A stretch of DNA of 64,000 nt from Streptomyces ficellus (GTDB lineage: Bacteria; Actinomycetota; Actinomycetes; Streptomycetales; Streptomycetaceae): positions 3,348,001-3,412,000 of the forward strand of contig NZ_CP034279.1 of the NCBI RefSeq assembly GCF_009739905.1, in the 5' to 3' direction. The notes below the pieces were generated by a model. It was not told the DNA's origin. It did not search any database and saw only the letters and a list, made by a program, of their open reading frames with translations. Shown here one piece after another: positions 24,701 to 32,555 of this stretch (the stretch's first letter is position 1; each line of letters starts with the position of its first letter). The position numbers and the translations under genes were made by a program.

Positions 24701-24750
24701 ACGGACAGGGCGACGGACGCGCCGGAGCGGGTCAGGGCGTGACGTGGCAA
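21748..24750 (-). CDS. large secreted FG-GAP/VCBS repeat protein
   Basis: A 1000-residue exported protein. The Sec signal peptide lies at residues 1-34 (A-L-S-V-A-L-A-G-T-L-V-P core, A-L-A-A cut). A large beta-rich propeller-like region follows, with a FlgD-like Ig segment (A-W-D-G-R-G-A-D-G-K-P-V-P-A) near residue 710. The C-terminal third holds at least five FG-GAP calcium-binding loops, such as D-Y-D-G-D-G-I-G-E, D-L-D-G-D-D-C-D-D, D-L-T-G-D-G-R-P-D and D-V-D-G-D-G-K-L-D. The start is TTG 24750 with GGGGGGA upstream. Such proteins are extracellular, possibly for adhesion or ligand binding. No catalytic motif is seen. Confidence 0.85.
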   Translation of the reverse strand: MPRHALTRSGASVALSVALAGTLVPLFPGAALAADGPAAEVVLPAPVRYQPRADTVVEAGATGHLHQREGTTGTLWTEYATGATTPLTATGSGYGGMRAALDPATPGAPRTVSVTTLGSGGVRKVEVPEGASWTKGFTADSVLVARSAADGSLTALAVVTMQDGRPVERPVTGVPQGLKLMDGTAYDLTSKGAVVFLAGPDGAVEKEYLVDYATAELREMPDHGDVDLEQFGDRHLMDRYGGDNANELRTVPRADPMATPVVTQLPKPPHGYQFFRGWETVIGDWIVFGWTPESWNADLPGVRLQAIPVGGGQPRFLLAHSAARPQAAPDGSLLVTGGTGATDWAVRRISLDANGAPQVTKVSDVPTASTTVDGLTLGAGTLHYRATSDGSSSPALYEHSLALTGTPTAGNRVLDRPVPGTVDALVPLGNGESAHQTGSDVLAAPGAHAAGMYGRLSGGSGRYVASGTATTQYAGDLQAPNNTRRFDGKAASTVWGTTFWMSDPAAPGTVSWYDMKSKATSPALAIGSGCTPNELQAVGRWVYWSCAQGAKAGVWDQKSRVSTPVPFGEAQLGDGFLVRKDKAAGKLTLTDFHTGVPSAVTTNDFASVPADADWSVDKFGGHVAFTDAQERIHVKPVTVPRSPIGFSEERVDASVLNLANGKDNIWHAAWQLTRPATRATLEIKNPAGTTVATLVAGDRKGAQVALAWDGRGADGKPVPAAHYTWTLSADPGDGSGPRAVRTGVIQVADVHRPFRDYDGDGIGEVFARAGDRITAHEPVKGTSTTSTGWTGINHVVPFGDLDGDDCDDILVRTTAGDLYRHSGTCGGVPAPGSPKAKIGAGFNAFDALLNSGDLTGDGRPDLLARVRSTGDLYLYADNAAGGIRGGVKIAGKWTGLTLIGAGDLAGDGHPYLLARDAAGDLWRYKSTGTGAFHARTLVFSDWGAGRDAIIGAGDVDGDGKLDLVSRDTNGKLLRNSGRGDGTFGSTVQIGTGWGARGALS

Positions 24751-24916
24751 GGATCCCCCCAGGAACCTGGATCTCGAAGGGCGGGGAGGTACACGGCAGC
24801 GCACTCCGCTGAGCTCTTCGGCCCGGCCCCCGGGCCGTGTCCCCCACCGCAAGAGGGTCGGATCGTAACAGCCGCCCCATCAGCACCGGAACGCTCTTTC
24901 GAACGGGCATGACGAA

Positions 24917-24942
24917 GGGCGGCCACCCGCCGGTGGCCGCCC
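24917..24942. terminator. terminator after the chitinase gene
   Basis: GGGCGGCCACC (24917-24927) pairs with GGTGGCCGCCC (24932-24942) around CGCC, immediately beyond the stop of the leftward chitinase gene. The core is the same as the hairpin at 21683-21710. Confidence 0.85.
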
Positions 24943-24958
24943 TCGTGCCGTGGGGGGT

Positions 24959-25846
24959 TCAGCAGCTCAGGTTGGAGCCCGTCGGGACGCCCAGGATCTG
25001 GGTGAAGCGCTGGTAGTTGTTGATCCGGCTCTGGACCTGGGCGGGGTTCTTGCCGTCGCACTCCAGGTAGCCGTTGATGGAGCGGATCGTCTGGCCGAAG
25101 CCGGCGCCGTTCACCATGGCGTTGTGGGGGGTCATGGTGCCGGGGCCGTTCTGGGTGTTCCAGTACCAGAGCCCGGTCTTCCAGGCGACTGCCGGCTCGC
25201 GCTCGACGCGGTGGGGGTTGTTGAGCAGGTCGATGCCGAGCGCGTCGCCCGCGGCCTTGTAGTTGAAGTTCCAGCTGAGCTGGATCGGGCCGCGGCCGTA
25301 GTAGGCGGCCTGGCCGGCCGGGCAGCCGTAGGGCTGAGCGCGGTCGCAGTAGTGCGGGTAGTTGGCGGTGTTCTGCTCGACGACGTGGACCAGGCCGCCG
25401 GTCTCGTGGCTGACGTTGGCGAGGAAGGCGGCGGCCTCCTGCTTCTTGACCGTGTCAGTGCCGGTCTTGGCGAAGCCGGGGTAGGCGCTCAGCGCGGCGG
25501 TGAGGCCGCTGTAGGTGTAGAAGGAGTTCCGGTTCGGGAACATCTGGTTGAACTGGGCCTCGCTCACGACGAAGCCGGACGGGTCCGGGTCGGGGTTGCC
25601 GCCGCCCCCGCCGCACGCGCCCTGGTCGGACCAGACGTCGGCGGAGCCGGGGCGCTCGTTCTGGGTCCACCACTTGGCGAGCCAGTTGCGGCCGTTGTAC
25701 GAGGCGGTCTTGCCGCCCGTGTAGACGGTGGAGGAGCTCCACGGCGTCGCGCACGCGGCGGCCGACGCGGTGGAGGCGGGGAGGACGACGGCCAGGCCGA
25801 CGGCCGTGGCGAGAGCGGCGAACAGGGTCAACAGGCGTCGCAACAT
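24959..25846 (-). CDS. GH19 family chitinase with N-terminal chitin-binding module
   Basis: A 295-residue secreted chitinase. The signal peptide is at residues 1-29. A CBM5/12-type module follows (about 31-76: W-S-S-S-T-V-Y-T-G-G, then Y-N-G-R-N-W-L-A-K-W-W-T) and a Gly/Pro linker. The GH19 catalytic domain begins near 88, with F-L-A-N-V-S-H-E-T-G-G (catalytic Glu) and Y-Y-G-R-G-P-I-Q-L-S-W-N-F-N-Y. It hydrolyses beta-1,4-linked GlcNAc polymers with inversion, outside the cell. The start is ATG 25846. A DasR-like operator lies 46-74 bp upstream, so GlcNAc-linked regulation is expected. Confidence 0.95.
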   Translation of the reverse strand: MLRRLLTLFAALATAVGLAVVLPASTASAAACATPWSSSTVYTGGKTASYNGRNWLAKWWTQNERPGSADVWSDQGACGGGGGNPDPDPSGFVVSEAQFNQMFPNRNSFYTYSGLTAALSAYPGFAKTGTDTVKKQEAAAFLANVSHETGGLVHVVEQNTANYPHYCDRAQPYGCPAGQAAYYGRGPIQLSWNFNYKAAGDALGIDLLNNPHRVEREPAVAWKTGLWYWNTQNGPGTMTPHNAMVNGAGFGQTIRSINGYLECDGKNPAQVQSRINNYQRFTQILGVPTGSNLSC

Positions 25847-25891
25847 GGGGGAGTTGCCCTTCCGTGGGAGTGGTCCATACGGAAGCGCGAA

Positions 25892-25920
25892 TGGTCTGCA
25901 CCTGTCAAGGTCTAGACCAA
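25892..25920. promoter_or_regulatory. DasR-type operator (dre) and partial second copy
   Basis: AAGGTCTAGACCAA (25907-25920) contains the full GGTCTAGACC core of the Streptomyces dre sequence. A partial copy TGGTCTGCACC lies at 25892-25902, so together they recall the paired direct repeats of Streptomyces chitinase promoters. They lie between the chitinase gene and the divergent kinase gene. Confidence 0.85.
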
Positions 25921-25986
25921 GATGCGGGGTGGACCAGCTGCACAGCCGCCTGCCCCTCCGTGACGGCTCTGGCATGCTCTTCCCAC

Positions 25987-27963
25987 GTGGAGCCCCTGAG
26001 TGCTGAAGACCCTGTCCGGATCGGCCCGTTCCGCCTGCTCGGCCGGCTCGGCTCCGGCGGCATGGGCCGGGTGTACCTGGCCCGGTCGGCCGGTGGCCGC
26101 ACCGTCGCGGTGAAGGTCGTGCACGCCGAGCTGGCCGCGCAGGACGAGTTCCGGCGCCGCTTCGCCCGCGAGGTCGCCGCGCTGGAGAAGGTCGGGGGCG
26201 CCGGCACCGCGCCCGTGCTCGGCTCGGACACCGGGGCCGGGGCGCCCTGGGTCGCCATCGCGTACGTCGCCGGGCCGCCCCTGCGCACCGTGGTCGGCGG
26301 CGAGTACGGGCCGCTGCCCCCGGCGTCCGTGCGGTCGCTGGCCGCCGGGCTGGCCGGCGCCCTGGAGCACGTCCACGCCGCCGGGCTGGTCCACCGGGAC
26401 CTCAAGCCCGCGAACGTCCTGCTCACCGTCGACGGACCGCGCATCATCGACTTCGGCATCGCCCGCGCGGTCGACACCGTCACCGACGGCGGCCTGACCA
26501 GTACCGGCGCACTCGTCGGATCACCCGGCTACATGTCGCCCGAACAGGTGCGGGGCGAGCGGCTCACCCCCGCGTCGGACGTGTTCTGCCTCGGCTCCGT
26601 CCTCGTCTACGCGGCGACCGGACGTCCCCCCTTCGGTGCCGCGGACAGCGGCGTCCACGCCACGATGTTCCGCATCGCCCACGACGAGCCGGACCTCACC
26701 GGGCTGCCCGCCGAACTGGACGAACTCGTGCGCGGCTGCCTCGCCAAGGACCCGGCCGCCCGCCCCACCGCCGCCCACCTGGCCGCGCACGTCGAGGCCG
26801 CCGACCCGTGGCTGCCCGCCGGGCTGCTCGCCCAGCTCGGCCGCCTCGCCGCCCGGCTCCTGGACGAGGACGGCGGTCCGGACCAGGAGGGCCCCACCGC
26901 CCGCGACGGTGCCACCGGCGCAGAGGGCTCGGCGGCCCGGGACGGCGCCGCGACCGAGGGCCGCACGACCGGGGGTGACGCGAACGGGGGTGACGCGAAC
27001 GGGGACGCGCCGACCGGGCCGGCCGCCGTGGCGGAACCACCGGGCCGGCCCCGCCCGCGCCCGCGCCGGGGGCGGCGGCGGCTCGTGGCCGGCGTCGTCG
27101 CGGTCGTCGCCGCCGCCGCGGTCGCCGTGGCGTACGCGACGGCCGGCCACTGGGACTGGCCGGGCCGACCGGGGGGCGGGACCACCACGGCCGGGGACGA
27201 GCAGCCCGGCAACGTCGTCCCCGCCGCGTTCCTCGGCGCCTGGGAGGGCGTCCTCAAGGGCACCGACACCGCCCCGTACGAGACCGCCCGCATCGAGATC
27301 ACCAAGGGCCGGCCGGGCGACAAGGCGGGGGTGTACGTCCATGTCGCGGGTGAACGGCTCTGCATGGGACGGTCGACGCTCGTCTCGGCGGACGACGACA
27401 CGATCGTGTTCGGGGAGAGCGACGTGACCACGAGCGTGCCCGCCGGCCGCTGCACGCCCGCCGCGCACCAGAAGCTCACCGTCCGGTCCCCGGACGTCCT
27501 CCAGTGGTCGTCGGGCGCCGCGAGCGCCACGTTCCGCAGGGCGCGGTCGGGCCCGGAGGCGGTACCGGCGGCGCTCGTCGGGCACTGGGACGACGTCCCG
27601 CACCCGGACGTGGCCGACCCGAACCAGGACCTCTACAGCCACGAGGTGATCATCACGCAGGGCCCGGTCGGAGCGCCGCTCGTCCGGTTCGAGCAGAGCT
27701 TCCCGCTGACCGACGAGGAGACCGGCGAGCCGCTGCCCGGCGGCGACACGGTCAACTGCGCCTCGACGGCCGTACTCGGCGGTGCGGGCACCCTGCTGGT
27801 CGTCGGCCCGGCGACCCCGGACACCGCCGCCTCCGACCGCGCGTGCTCGCCGTCCGGGGCGTCCAGCAACCTGCGGATCCAGCGCGTCGGCGGCGAGGAC
27901 CGGCTGCTGCTGTACGGGATGGACGCGGACGGGGAGCCCGGCGAGTTCTCCAAGGAGAAGTGA
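25987..27963 (+). CDS. membrane Ser/Thr protein kinase
   Basis: A 658-residue PknB-type kinase. The catalytic domain (about 12-275) has G-S-G-G-M-G-R-V-Y, V-A-V-K-V-V, H-R-D-L-K-P-A-N-V-L-L, I-D-F-G-I-A-R and G-S-P-G-Y-M-S-P-E-Q, all intact. An Ala/Gly/Pro-rich juxtamembrane region, a transmembrane helix near 366-387 and an extracytoplasmic domain with four or more cysteines follow. No PASTA repeats are seen. The outer domain has two similar halves, each opening with V-P-A-A-F/L-x-G-x-W. GTG 25987 has no ribosome site. The gene is divergent from the chitinase across the dre site. Confidence 0.92.
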   Translation: MEPLSAEDPVRIGPFRLLGRLGSGGMGRVYLARSAGGRTVAVKVVHAELAAQDEFRRRFAREVAALEKVGGAGTAPVLGSDTGAGAPWVAIAYVAGPPLRTVVGGEYGPLPPASVRSLAAGLAGALEHVHAAGLVHRDLKPANVLLTVDGPRIIDFGIARAVDTVTDGGLTSTGALVGSPGYMSPEQVRGERLTPASDVFCLGSVLVYAATGRPPFGAADSGVHATMFRIAHDEPDLTGLPAELDELVRGCLAKDPAARPTAAHLAAHVEAADPWLPAGLLAQLGRLAARLLDEDGGPDQEGPTARDGATGAEGSAARDGAATEGRTTGGDANGGDANGDAPTGPAAVAEPPGRPRPRPRRGRRRLVAGVVAVVAAAAVAVAYATAGHWDWPGRPGGGTTTAGDEQPGNVVPAAFLGAWEGVLKGTDTAPYETARIEITKGRPGDKAGVYVHVAGERLCMGRSTLVSADDDTIVFGESDVTTSVPAGRCTPAAHQKLTVRSPDVLQWSSGAASATFRRARSGPEAVPAALVGHWDDVPHPDVADPNQDLYSHEVIITQGPVGAPLVRFEQSFPLTDEETGEPLPGGDTVNCASTAVLGGAGTLLVVGPATPDTAASDRACSPSGASSNLRIQRVGGEDRLLLYGMDADGEPGEFSKEK

Positions 27964-27979
27964 CCGGGCTCCCCGTCCG
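27926..27979. terminator. bidirectional terminator overlapping the kinase 3' end
   Basis: A perfect 16-bp stem, 27926-27941 with 27964-27979, encloses a 22-nt loop that contains the kinase stop codon (27961-27963). It separates the kinase gene from convergent purA. Confidence 0.85.
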
Positions 27980-27997
27980 TACGGCGGCCGACCTGGT

Positions 27998-29281
27998 TTA
28001 CAGGAAGGAGTTGATCTCGATCGTCTCGGTACGGCCGGGGCCGACACCGATCGCGGAGATCGGCGCGCCCGACATCTCCTCCAGCGCCTTCACGTAGGCC
28101 TGCGCGTTCTTCGGCAGGTCGGAGAAGGTCTTCGCCTTGCTGATGTCCTCGGACCAGCCGGGCAGGTACTCGTAGACCGGCTTCGCGTGGTGGAAGTCCG
28201 TCTGCGAGTACGGCAGCTCCTCGACGCGCTTGCCGTCGATCTCGTACGCGACGCAGACCGGGATCTGCTCCCAGCCGGTGAGCACGTCGAGCTTGGTGAG
28301 GAAGAAGTCGGTCAGGCCGTTGACGCGGGTGGCGTACCGGGCGATGACCGCGTCGAACCAGCCGCAGCGGCGGTCACGGCCGGTGGTGACGCCCCGCTCG
28401 CCGCCGATGCGGCGCAGCGCCTCGCCGTCCTCGTCGAACAGCTCGGTCGGGAACGGGCCGGCGCCCACGCGGGTGGTGTACGCCTTGAGGATGCCGATGA
28501 CCCGGCTGATCTTCGTGGGGCCGACGCCCGCGCCGGTGCAGGCACCGCCGGAGGTCGGGTTGGAGGAGGTCACGAAGGGGTACGTGCCGTGGTCGACGTC
28601 CAGGAGGGTGCCCTGGCCGCCTTCGAAGAGGACGACCTTGCCCTCGTCGATGGCGTTGTTGAGGATCAGGGTCGTGTCGGCGACGAACGGCCTGATCTGC
28701 TCCGCGTACTGGAGCATCTCCTCGACGATCCGGCCCGGCTCGATGGCGCGGCGGTTGAAGACCTTGGCGAGGAGCTGGTTCTTCTGCTCCAGCGCCGCCT
28801 CGACCTTCTGCTCCAGGATCGACTCGTCGTAGAGGTCCTGGACGCGGATGCCGACGCGGTTGATCTTGTCGGCGTACGTGGGGCCGATGCCGCGCCCGGT
28901 CGTGCCGATCTTGCGCTTGCCGAGGAACCGTTCCGTCACCTTGTCGAGGGTGACGTTGTACGGCGTGATCAGGTGAGCGTTACCGCTGATCAGCAGTTTC
29001 GACGTGTCGACGCCGCGCTCGTTCAGTCCGCTCAGCTCGGAGAGCAGAACCGCCGGGTCGACGACGACACCGTTTCCGATCACCGGGGTGCACCCCGGCG
29101 AGAGGATTCCGGAAGGGAGAAGGTGCAGCGCGTACTTCTGGTCGCCGACGACGACCGTGTGGCCGGCGTTGTTGCCGCCCTGGTAGCGCACCACATAATC
29201 AACGGATCCACCGAGGAGGTCGGTGGCCTTTCCCTTGCCCTCGTCACCCCACTGAGCACCGAGCAGCACAAGTGCGGGCAC
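27998..29281 (-). CDS. purA: adenylosuccinate synthetase
   Basis: A 427-residue PurA, joining IMP and aspartate with GTP in AMP synthesis. It has the N-terminal [12 protein letters not shown]-loop, [23 protein letters not shown] and T-G-R-x-R-R-C-G-W-F-D, all complete. GTG 29281 places the P-loop at residue 12 as in the family, with GGAAGGGG upstream. It is divergent from the DAGK-like gene; the intergenic region holds a 12-bp palindrome and a strong hairpin. The usual purine repressor site is not evident. Confidence 0.97.
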   Translation of the reverse strand: MPALVLLGAQWGDEGKGKATDLLGGSVDYVVRYQGGNNAGHTVVVGDQKYALHLLPSGILSPGCTPVIGNGVVVDPAVLLSELSGLNERGVDTSKLLISGNAHLITPYNVTLDKVTERFLGKRKIGTTGRGIGPTYADKINRVGIRVQDLYDESILEQKVEAALEQKNQLLAKVFNRRAIEPGRIVEEMLQYAEQIRPFVADTTLILNNAIDEGKVVLFEGGQGTLLDVDHGTYPFVTSSNPTSGGACTGAGVGPTKISRVIGILKAYTTRVGAGPFPTELFDEDGEALRRIGGERGVTTGRDRRCGWFDAVIARYATRVNGLTDFFLTKLDVLTGWEQIPVCVAYEIDGKRVEELPYSQTDFHHAKPVYEYLPGWSEDISKAKTFSDLPKNAQAYVKALEEMSGAPISAIGVGPGRTETIEINSFL

Positions 29282-29333
29282 AGGCGTACACCCCTTCCGG
29301 GCGGGGCATGTCCAAGGCCAGGGGCAGTACAAA

Positions 29334-29345
29334 CGTCGTACGACG
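29334..29345. promoter_or_regulatory. palindrome upstream of purA
   Basis: CGTCGTACGACG is a perfect 12-bp palindrome 53 bp upstream of the purA start. A further ACGAC repeat lies 5 bp beyond it. It is a candidate operator; the regulator is unknown. Confidence 0.4.
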
Positions 29346-29394
29346 GTGTACGACACGACCTGGGCCGTCGGACCGGGTGCCCCGGAATAGACGA

Positions 29395-29422
29395 AGCCCC
29401 TGGCGCAATAGCGCAAGGGGCT
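29395..29422. other. stem-loop in the purA divergent region
   Basis: AGCCCCTGGCGC (29395-29406) pairs with GCGCAAGGGGCT (29411-29422) with one mismatch and an AATA loop. It lies between two divergent genes, where a terminator is not expected for either. It could be a leader element of purA or of the rightward gene. Confidence 0.7.
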
Positions 29423-29456
29423 CTTGCACAAAGATGCTACCCGAGGAAGGACCGAG

Positions 29457-30290
29457 GTGTCGGCTCCCGACCAGCTGCTGGTCGTCATCGACGCGGTAGC
29501 GCGCCGGAACGACGGTGAATCCGTACGGATCGCGAGGGACGTGCTCCGCGCCGGGGCGAGCGCGAAGATCTGCCTTCCGGACACTCCGGCGGAGTTCGCC
29601 CGGGCCCTCGCGCGGCGGGGTTCGCGCCGGCCGGTGGTCATCGGGGACGACCGGGCGCTGCTGCGGGCGGTGGCCCAGCTGCACCGGGGCCGGGAGCTGG
29701 CCGACGGGGCGCTGTCGGTGGTCCCGGTGGGGCCGCGCGGCGCGGTGGAGCTGTCCGGGTCGCTGGGTGTGCCGCTCGGCGCGGTGGCCGCGGCGCGGGC
29801 CGTGCTGGAGGGGTCGGCGCGGCGGCTGGACCTGCTGGTCGACGACGGCGACGGCGTGGTGGTGCGGAGCCTGCGGATCCCCGTGGGGCCGGCCGGGCCG
29901 GCGGTGGTCGAGCCGCCGTCGGTGTGGGACACCTGCCGGTCGCTGGTGCGGACGCTGGTGCGCCCGGCTCCGTCCGTGCCGGGGATGCGTGCGGCGACGC
30001 GGACGCACCGGCTGCGGGTCGAGGCCGACGGGCGGCTGCTGAGCGACGTGGACGACCCGGTCGAGGGCGTGACGGTGCGCTCCCGCGGCGGGGTCGCCGA
30101 GGTGGTCGTACGGCCCCGGGCGGCGGAGCCGGTGCGCGTGGAGGCGACGGCGGTCACCGTGTCGGGCGCCGCGTTCCGCTACCGCGCGGACGCGCTGGTC
30201 ACCGGGCCGGTCGGGACCCGTACGTGGACGCTGCGCCCCGCGGCCTGGTCGCTGACGCTGCCGCAGTCGCTGACGCCGCCGGCGGAGTAG
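29457..30290 (+). CDS. diacylglycerol kinase-like protein, degenerate
   Basis: A 277-residue protein with the layout of the DAGK catalytic fold (N-terminal alpha/beta domain, C-terminal beta sandwich ending in x-P-x-x-W-S-L-x-x-P). The family's nucleotide motif G-G-D-G-T reads [11 protein letters not shown] here, and the phosphate loop near the N-terminus is not recognisable. The V-P-V-G-P-R-G segment matches the family's I-P-x-G-T. It therefore looks like a paralogue that lost lipid kinase activity, or a distantly related sugar/lipid-binding protein. GTG 29457 has GAGGAAGG upstream. Divergent from purA. Confidence 0.65.
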   Translation: MSAPDQLLVVIDAVARRNDGESVRIARDVLRAGASAKICLPDTPAEFARALARRGSRRPVVIGDDRALLRAVAQLHRGRELADGALSVVPVGPRGAVELSGSLGVPLGAVAAARAVLEGSARRLDLLVDDGDGVVVRSLRIPVGPAGPAVVEPPSVWDTCRSLVRTLVRPAPSVPGMRAATRTHRLRVEADGRLLSDVDDPVEGVTVRSRGGVAEVVVRPRAAEPVRVEATAVTVSGAAFRYRADALVTGPVGTRTWTLRPAAWSLTLPQSLTPPAE

Positions 30291-30335
30291 GCCCCGCCCC
30301 GGGTCCCCTCCCCGGACCCGCCCCGGACGCCGCTC

Positions 30336-30587
30336 CTACAGGGCGTCGAGCGGGCCCGTCATGGGGTGGGGCGTGGTGTCGTCGTCCTCGTCGTCGTCCG
30401 GGGAGCCGGGGAACATCAGCCAGGCGCTGGCGGTGACCAGGCCCAGGGAGGTCAGGCCCAGGGCGAACTTCAGCAGCCGCATGCCGCCCACCCACCCGTG
30501 CGGGGCCCCGAACACGACCCAGAACCCGAGGGCCGCTCCGGAGAGCAGGACGATGACGGCGGCGATACGGCGCAGGACGGTCGACAT
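30336..30587 (-). CDS. small two-helix membrane protein
   Basis: An 83-residue protein with two transmembrane helices (about 7-27 and 37-58) and an acidic C-terminal tail (D-D-D-E-D-D-D). ATG 30587 fits. The positive N-terminus suggests both ends in the cytoplasm. It is 77 bp downstream of the P450 gene on the same strand. Function unknown. Confidence 0.7.
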   Translation of the reverse strand: MSTVLRRIAAVIVLLSGAALGFWVVFGAPHGWVGGMRLLKFALGLTSLGLVTASAWLMFPGSPDDDEDDDTTPHPMTGPLDAL

Positions 30588-30616
30588 CCGACCATGATCG
30601 CACCGGGCGTCCGGCC

Positions 30617-30663
30617 GGGTTTCGCGACCCCGGGTTTCGCGACCCCCAGGTTTCGCGATCCCG
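30617..30663. repeat. three copies of GGTTTCGCGAyCCC
   Basis: Near-identical units start at 30617, 30632 and 30649 between the P450 stop and the small membrane protein gene. Each contains the palindromic TCGCGA, so the array could also fold. Confidence 0.85.
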
Positions 30664-30664
30664 T

Positions 30665-31864
30665 TCAGACCTCCACCAGCAGGCCGTCCAGGCCGCGGAT
30701 CACGAAGCCGGGCCGCCGCTCCGGCTCCTTGGCGAGCCGGAGCGCGGGGGCGCGCTCCAGCAGGGCCGTCATGGAGGCGGCCAGCTCGATCCGGGCCAGC
30801 GGGGCGCCGACGCAGTAGTGGATGCCCGCGCCGAAGGAGATGTGCGGGTTGTCCCGGCGGGACAGGTCCAGCGTGTCGGGGCGGTCGAAGGCGTCCGTGT
30901 CGCGGTTGGCCGAGCCGAAGAGCAGGGCGACCTCCGCGCCGCGCGGGACGGTCGTGCCGTCGATCTCGATGTCGTCCAGCACCCAGCGCTCGAACAGCTG
31001 GAGCGGGGTGTCGTAGCGGAGGAGCTCCTCCACGGCCGTGGGCACCCCGACGTCGCCCGCCCGCAGCGCGGCGAGCTGCTCCGGGTGGCGGAACAGGGTC
31101 CACCAGCCGCCCACGGTGGAGTTGACCGTGGCCTCGTGGCCCGCGTTCAGCAGCAGCACACAGGTGGAGATCATCTCCTGCTCGCTGAGCCGGTCGCCCT
31201 CGTCGTACGCCGCGATCAGCGCGCTGATCAGGTCGTCGCCCGGGGCCGAGCGCCGCTCGGCGATCAGCTGCCGCAGGTACGCGGAGAACTCGTCCGACGC
31301 CCGCACCGCCCGCGCGGCCGTCTCCTCGCCGGGGTTCAGCTCGTACATCCCGCAGATGTCCGCCGACCAGGGCCGCAGCGGCGCCCGGTCGGACTCGGGG
31401 ATGCCGAGCATCTCGGCGATGACGGCGACCGGCAGCGGCTCGGCGACCGCGCCCAGCAGGTCGCCGCCGCCCTCCGCGACCAGGGCGTCGACCAGCTCGC
31501 CGGCCAGCCGCTCGACGTACGGCTTCAGCCGCTCGACCGTGCGCGGGGTGAACGCCTTCGACACCAGGCGCCGGATGCGGGTGTGGTCCGGCGGCTCCAG
31601 GTCCAGCATCCCGTGGTCGTTCAGCACGTGGAACGGCTCGTGCGCGGCCGGCGGCGGGGTGCGGCCGAACTCCTCGTGGGTGAAGCGGTGCCGGTACGTC
31701 CGCCCCAGCCGGCGGTCCCGCAGCAGCGCCGAGACGTCGGCGTGGCGCGGGACCAGGTACTGGCGGGTCGGCTCGAACCAGTGCACCCGGCCGCGGGCGC
31801 GCAGCTCGGCGTAGGCGGGGTACGGGTCGGCGACGAACGCGGGTGACCACGGGTCGAAGTCCAT
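30665..31864 (-). CDS. cytochrome P450, CYP107-like
   Basis: A 399-residue bacterial class I P450. The haem loop is F-G-A-G-I-H-Y-C-V-G-A-P-L-A-R with the thiolate Cys. E-E-L-L-R is the ExxR motif, and the I-helix is L-N-A-G-H-E-A-T-V-N. The conserved Thr after the acid is replaced by Ala, as in the erythromycin hydroxylase EryF, a CYP107. No ferredoxin or reductase gene is adjacent. The usual role would be oxidation of a secondary metabolite or xenobiotic, but no biosynthetic genes are close by. It starts at ATG 31864. Confidence 0.93.
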   Translation of the reverse strand: MDFDPWSPAFVADPYPAYAELRARGRVHWFEPTRQYLVPRHADVSALLRDRRLGRTYRHRFTHEEFGRTPPPAAHEPFHVLNDHGMLDLEPPDHTRIRRLVSKAFTPRTVERLKPYVERLAGELVDALVAEGGGDLLGAVAEPLPVAVIAEMLGIPESDRAPLRPWSADICGMYELNPGEETAARAVRASDEFSAYLRQLIAERRSAPGDDLISALIAAYDEGDRLSEQEMISTCVLLLNAGHEATVNSTVGGWWTLFRHPEQLAALRAGDVGVPTAVEELLRYDTPLQLFERWVLDDIEIDGTTVPRGAEVALLFGSANRDTDAFDRPDTLDLSRRDNPHISFGAGIHYCVGAPLARIELAASMTALLERAPALRLAKEPERRPGFVIRGLDGLLVEV

Positions 31865-31886
31865 GCGCCCCGACCCTAGAGACCGA

Positions 31887-32555
31887 TCACCCCGGTGTCA
31901 CCAGCCGTGCCTCGTACGCGAAGACCGCCGCCTGCGTACGGTCCCGCAGGCCCAGCTTCACCAGGATGCGGCTCACATGGGTCTTGATCGTCGACTCGGC
32001 GACGACCAGGTGGGAGGCGATCTCGCCGTTCGACAGGCCCTGGGCGATCAGCACCAGCACCTCCGTCTCGCGCTCCGTCAGGTCGCCCACCTGGGCGAGG
32101 GCCGGCGGGCGGGACGACTCGGCGGTCTTGGCGAACTCGGTGATCAGGCGCCTGGTGACCGTGGGCGCCAGCAGCGCCTCGCCGCCCGCGACCACCCGTA
32201 CCCCCTCGGCGAGCTGACGCGCGGAGGCGTCCTTCAGCAGGAAGCCGGACGCGCCGGCGCGCAGCGCCTGGTACACGTACTCGTCGAGGTCGAACGTCGT
32301 CAGGACCAGCACCTTCGCGTCGCCGTCGGCGGCGACGATCTCGCGGGTGGCGTCGATGCCGTTCATCTCCGGCATCCGGATGTCCATCAGGACGACGTCC
32401 GGGCGCAGCGCCCCGACCTGCCGGACCGCCTCCCTGCCGTTGACGGCCTCGCCGACGACCTCGATGTCGGGCATGGCGTTCAGCAGGACGGAGAAGCCCT
32501 CGCGGACCATGCTCTGGTCGTCGACGATCAGTACGCGGATGACGGGGCCGGTCAT
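31887..32555 (-). CDS. NarL/FixJ-type response regulator
   Basis: A 222-residue response regulator. The receiver domain (residues 1-122) has V-D-D-Q, the phospho-acceptor Asp in V-V-L-M-D-I-R-M-P and the switch Thr/Lys in L-T-T-F and L-K-D-A. The C-terminal LuxR HTH has L-T-E-R-E-T-E-V-L-x-L-I-A-Q-G-L-S-N-G-E-I-A. Its ATG (32555) overlaps the kinase stop by ATGA. It is the output of the two-component pair; target genes are unknown. Confidence 0.95.
   Translation of the reverse strand: MTGPVIRVLIVDDQSMVREGFSVLLNAMPDIEVVGEAVNGREAVRQVGALRPDVVLMDIRMPEMNGIDATREIVAADGDAKVLVLTTFDLDEYVYQALRAGASGFLLKDASARQLAEGVRVVAGGEALLAPTVTRRLITEFAKTAESSRPPALAQVGDLTERETEVLVLIAQGLSNGEIASHLVVAESTIKTHVSRILVKLGLRDRTQAAVFAYEARLVTPG

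Noticed and set aside
26521..28047. A 508-codon leftward frame opposite the kinase
   Set aside because: Antisense of a complete kinase with all catalytic motifs.
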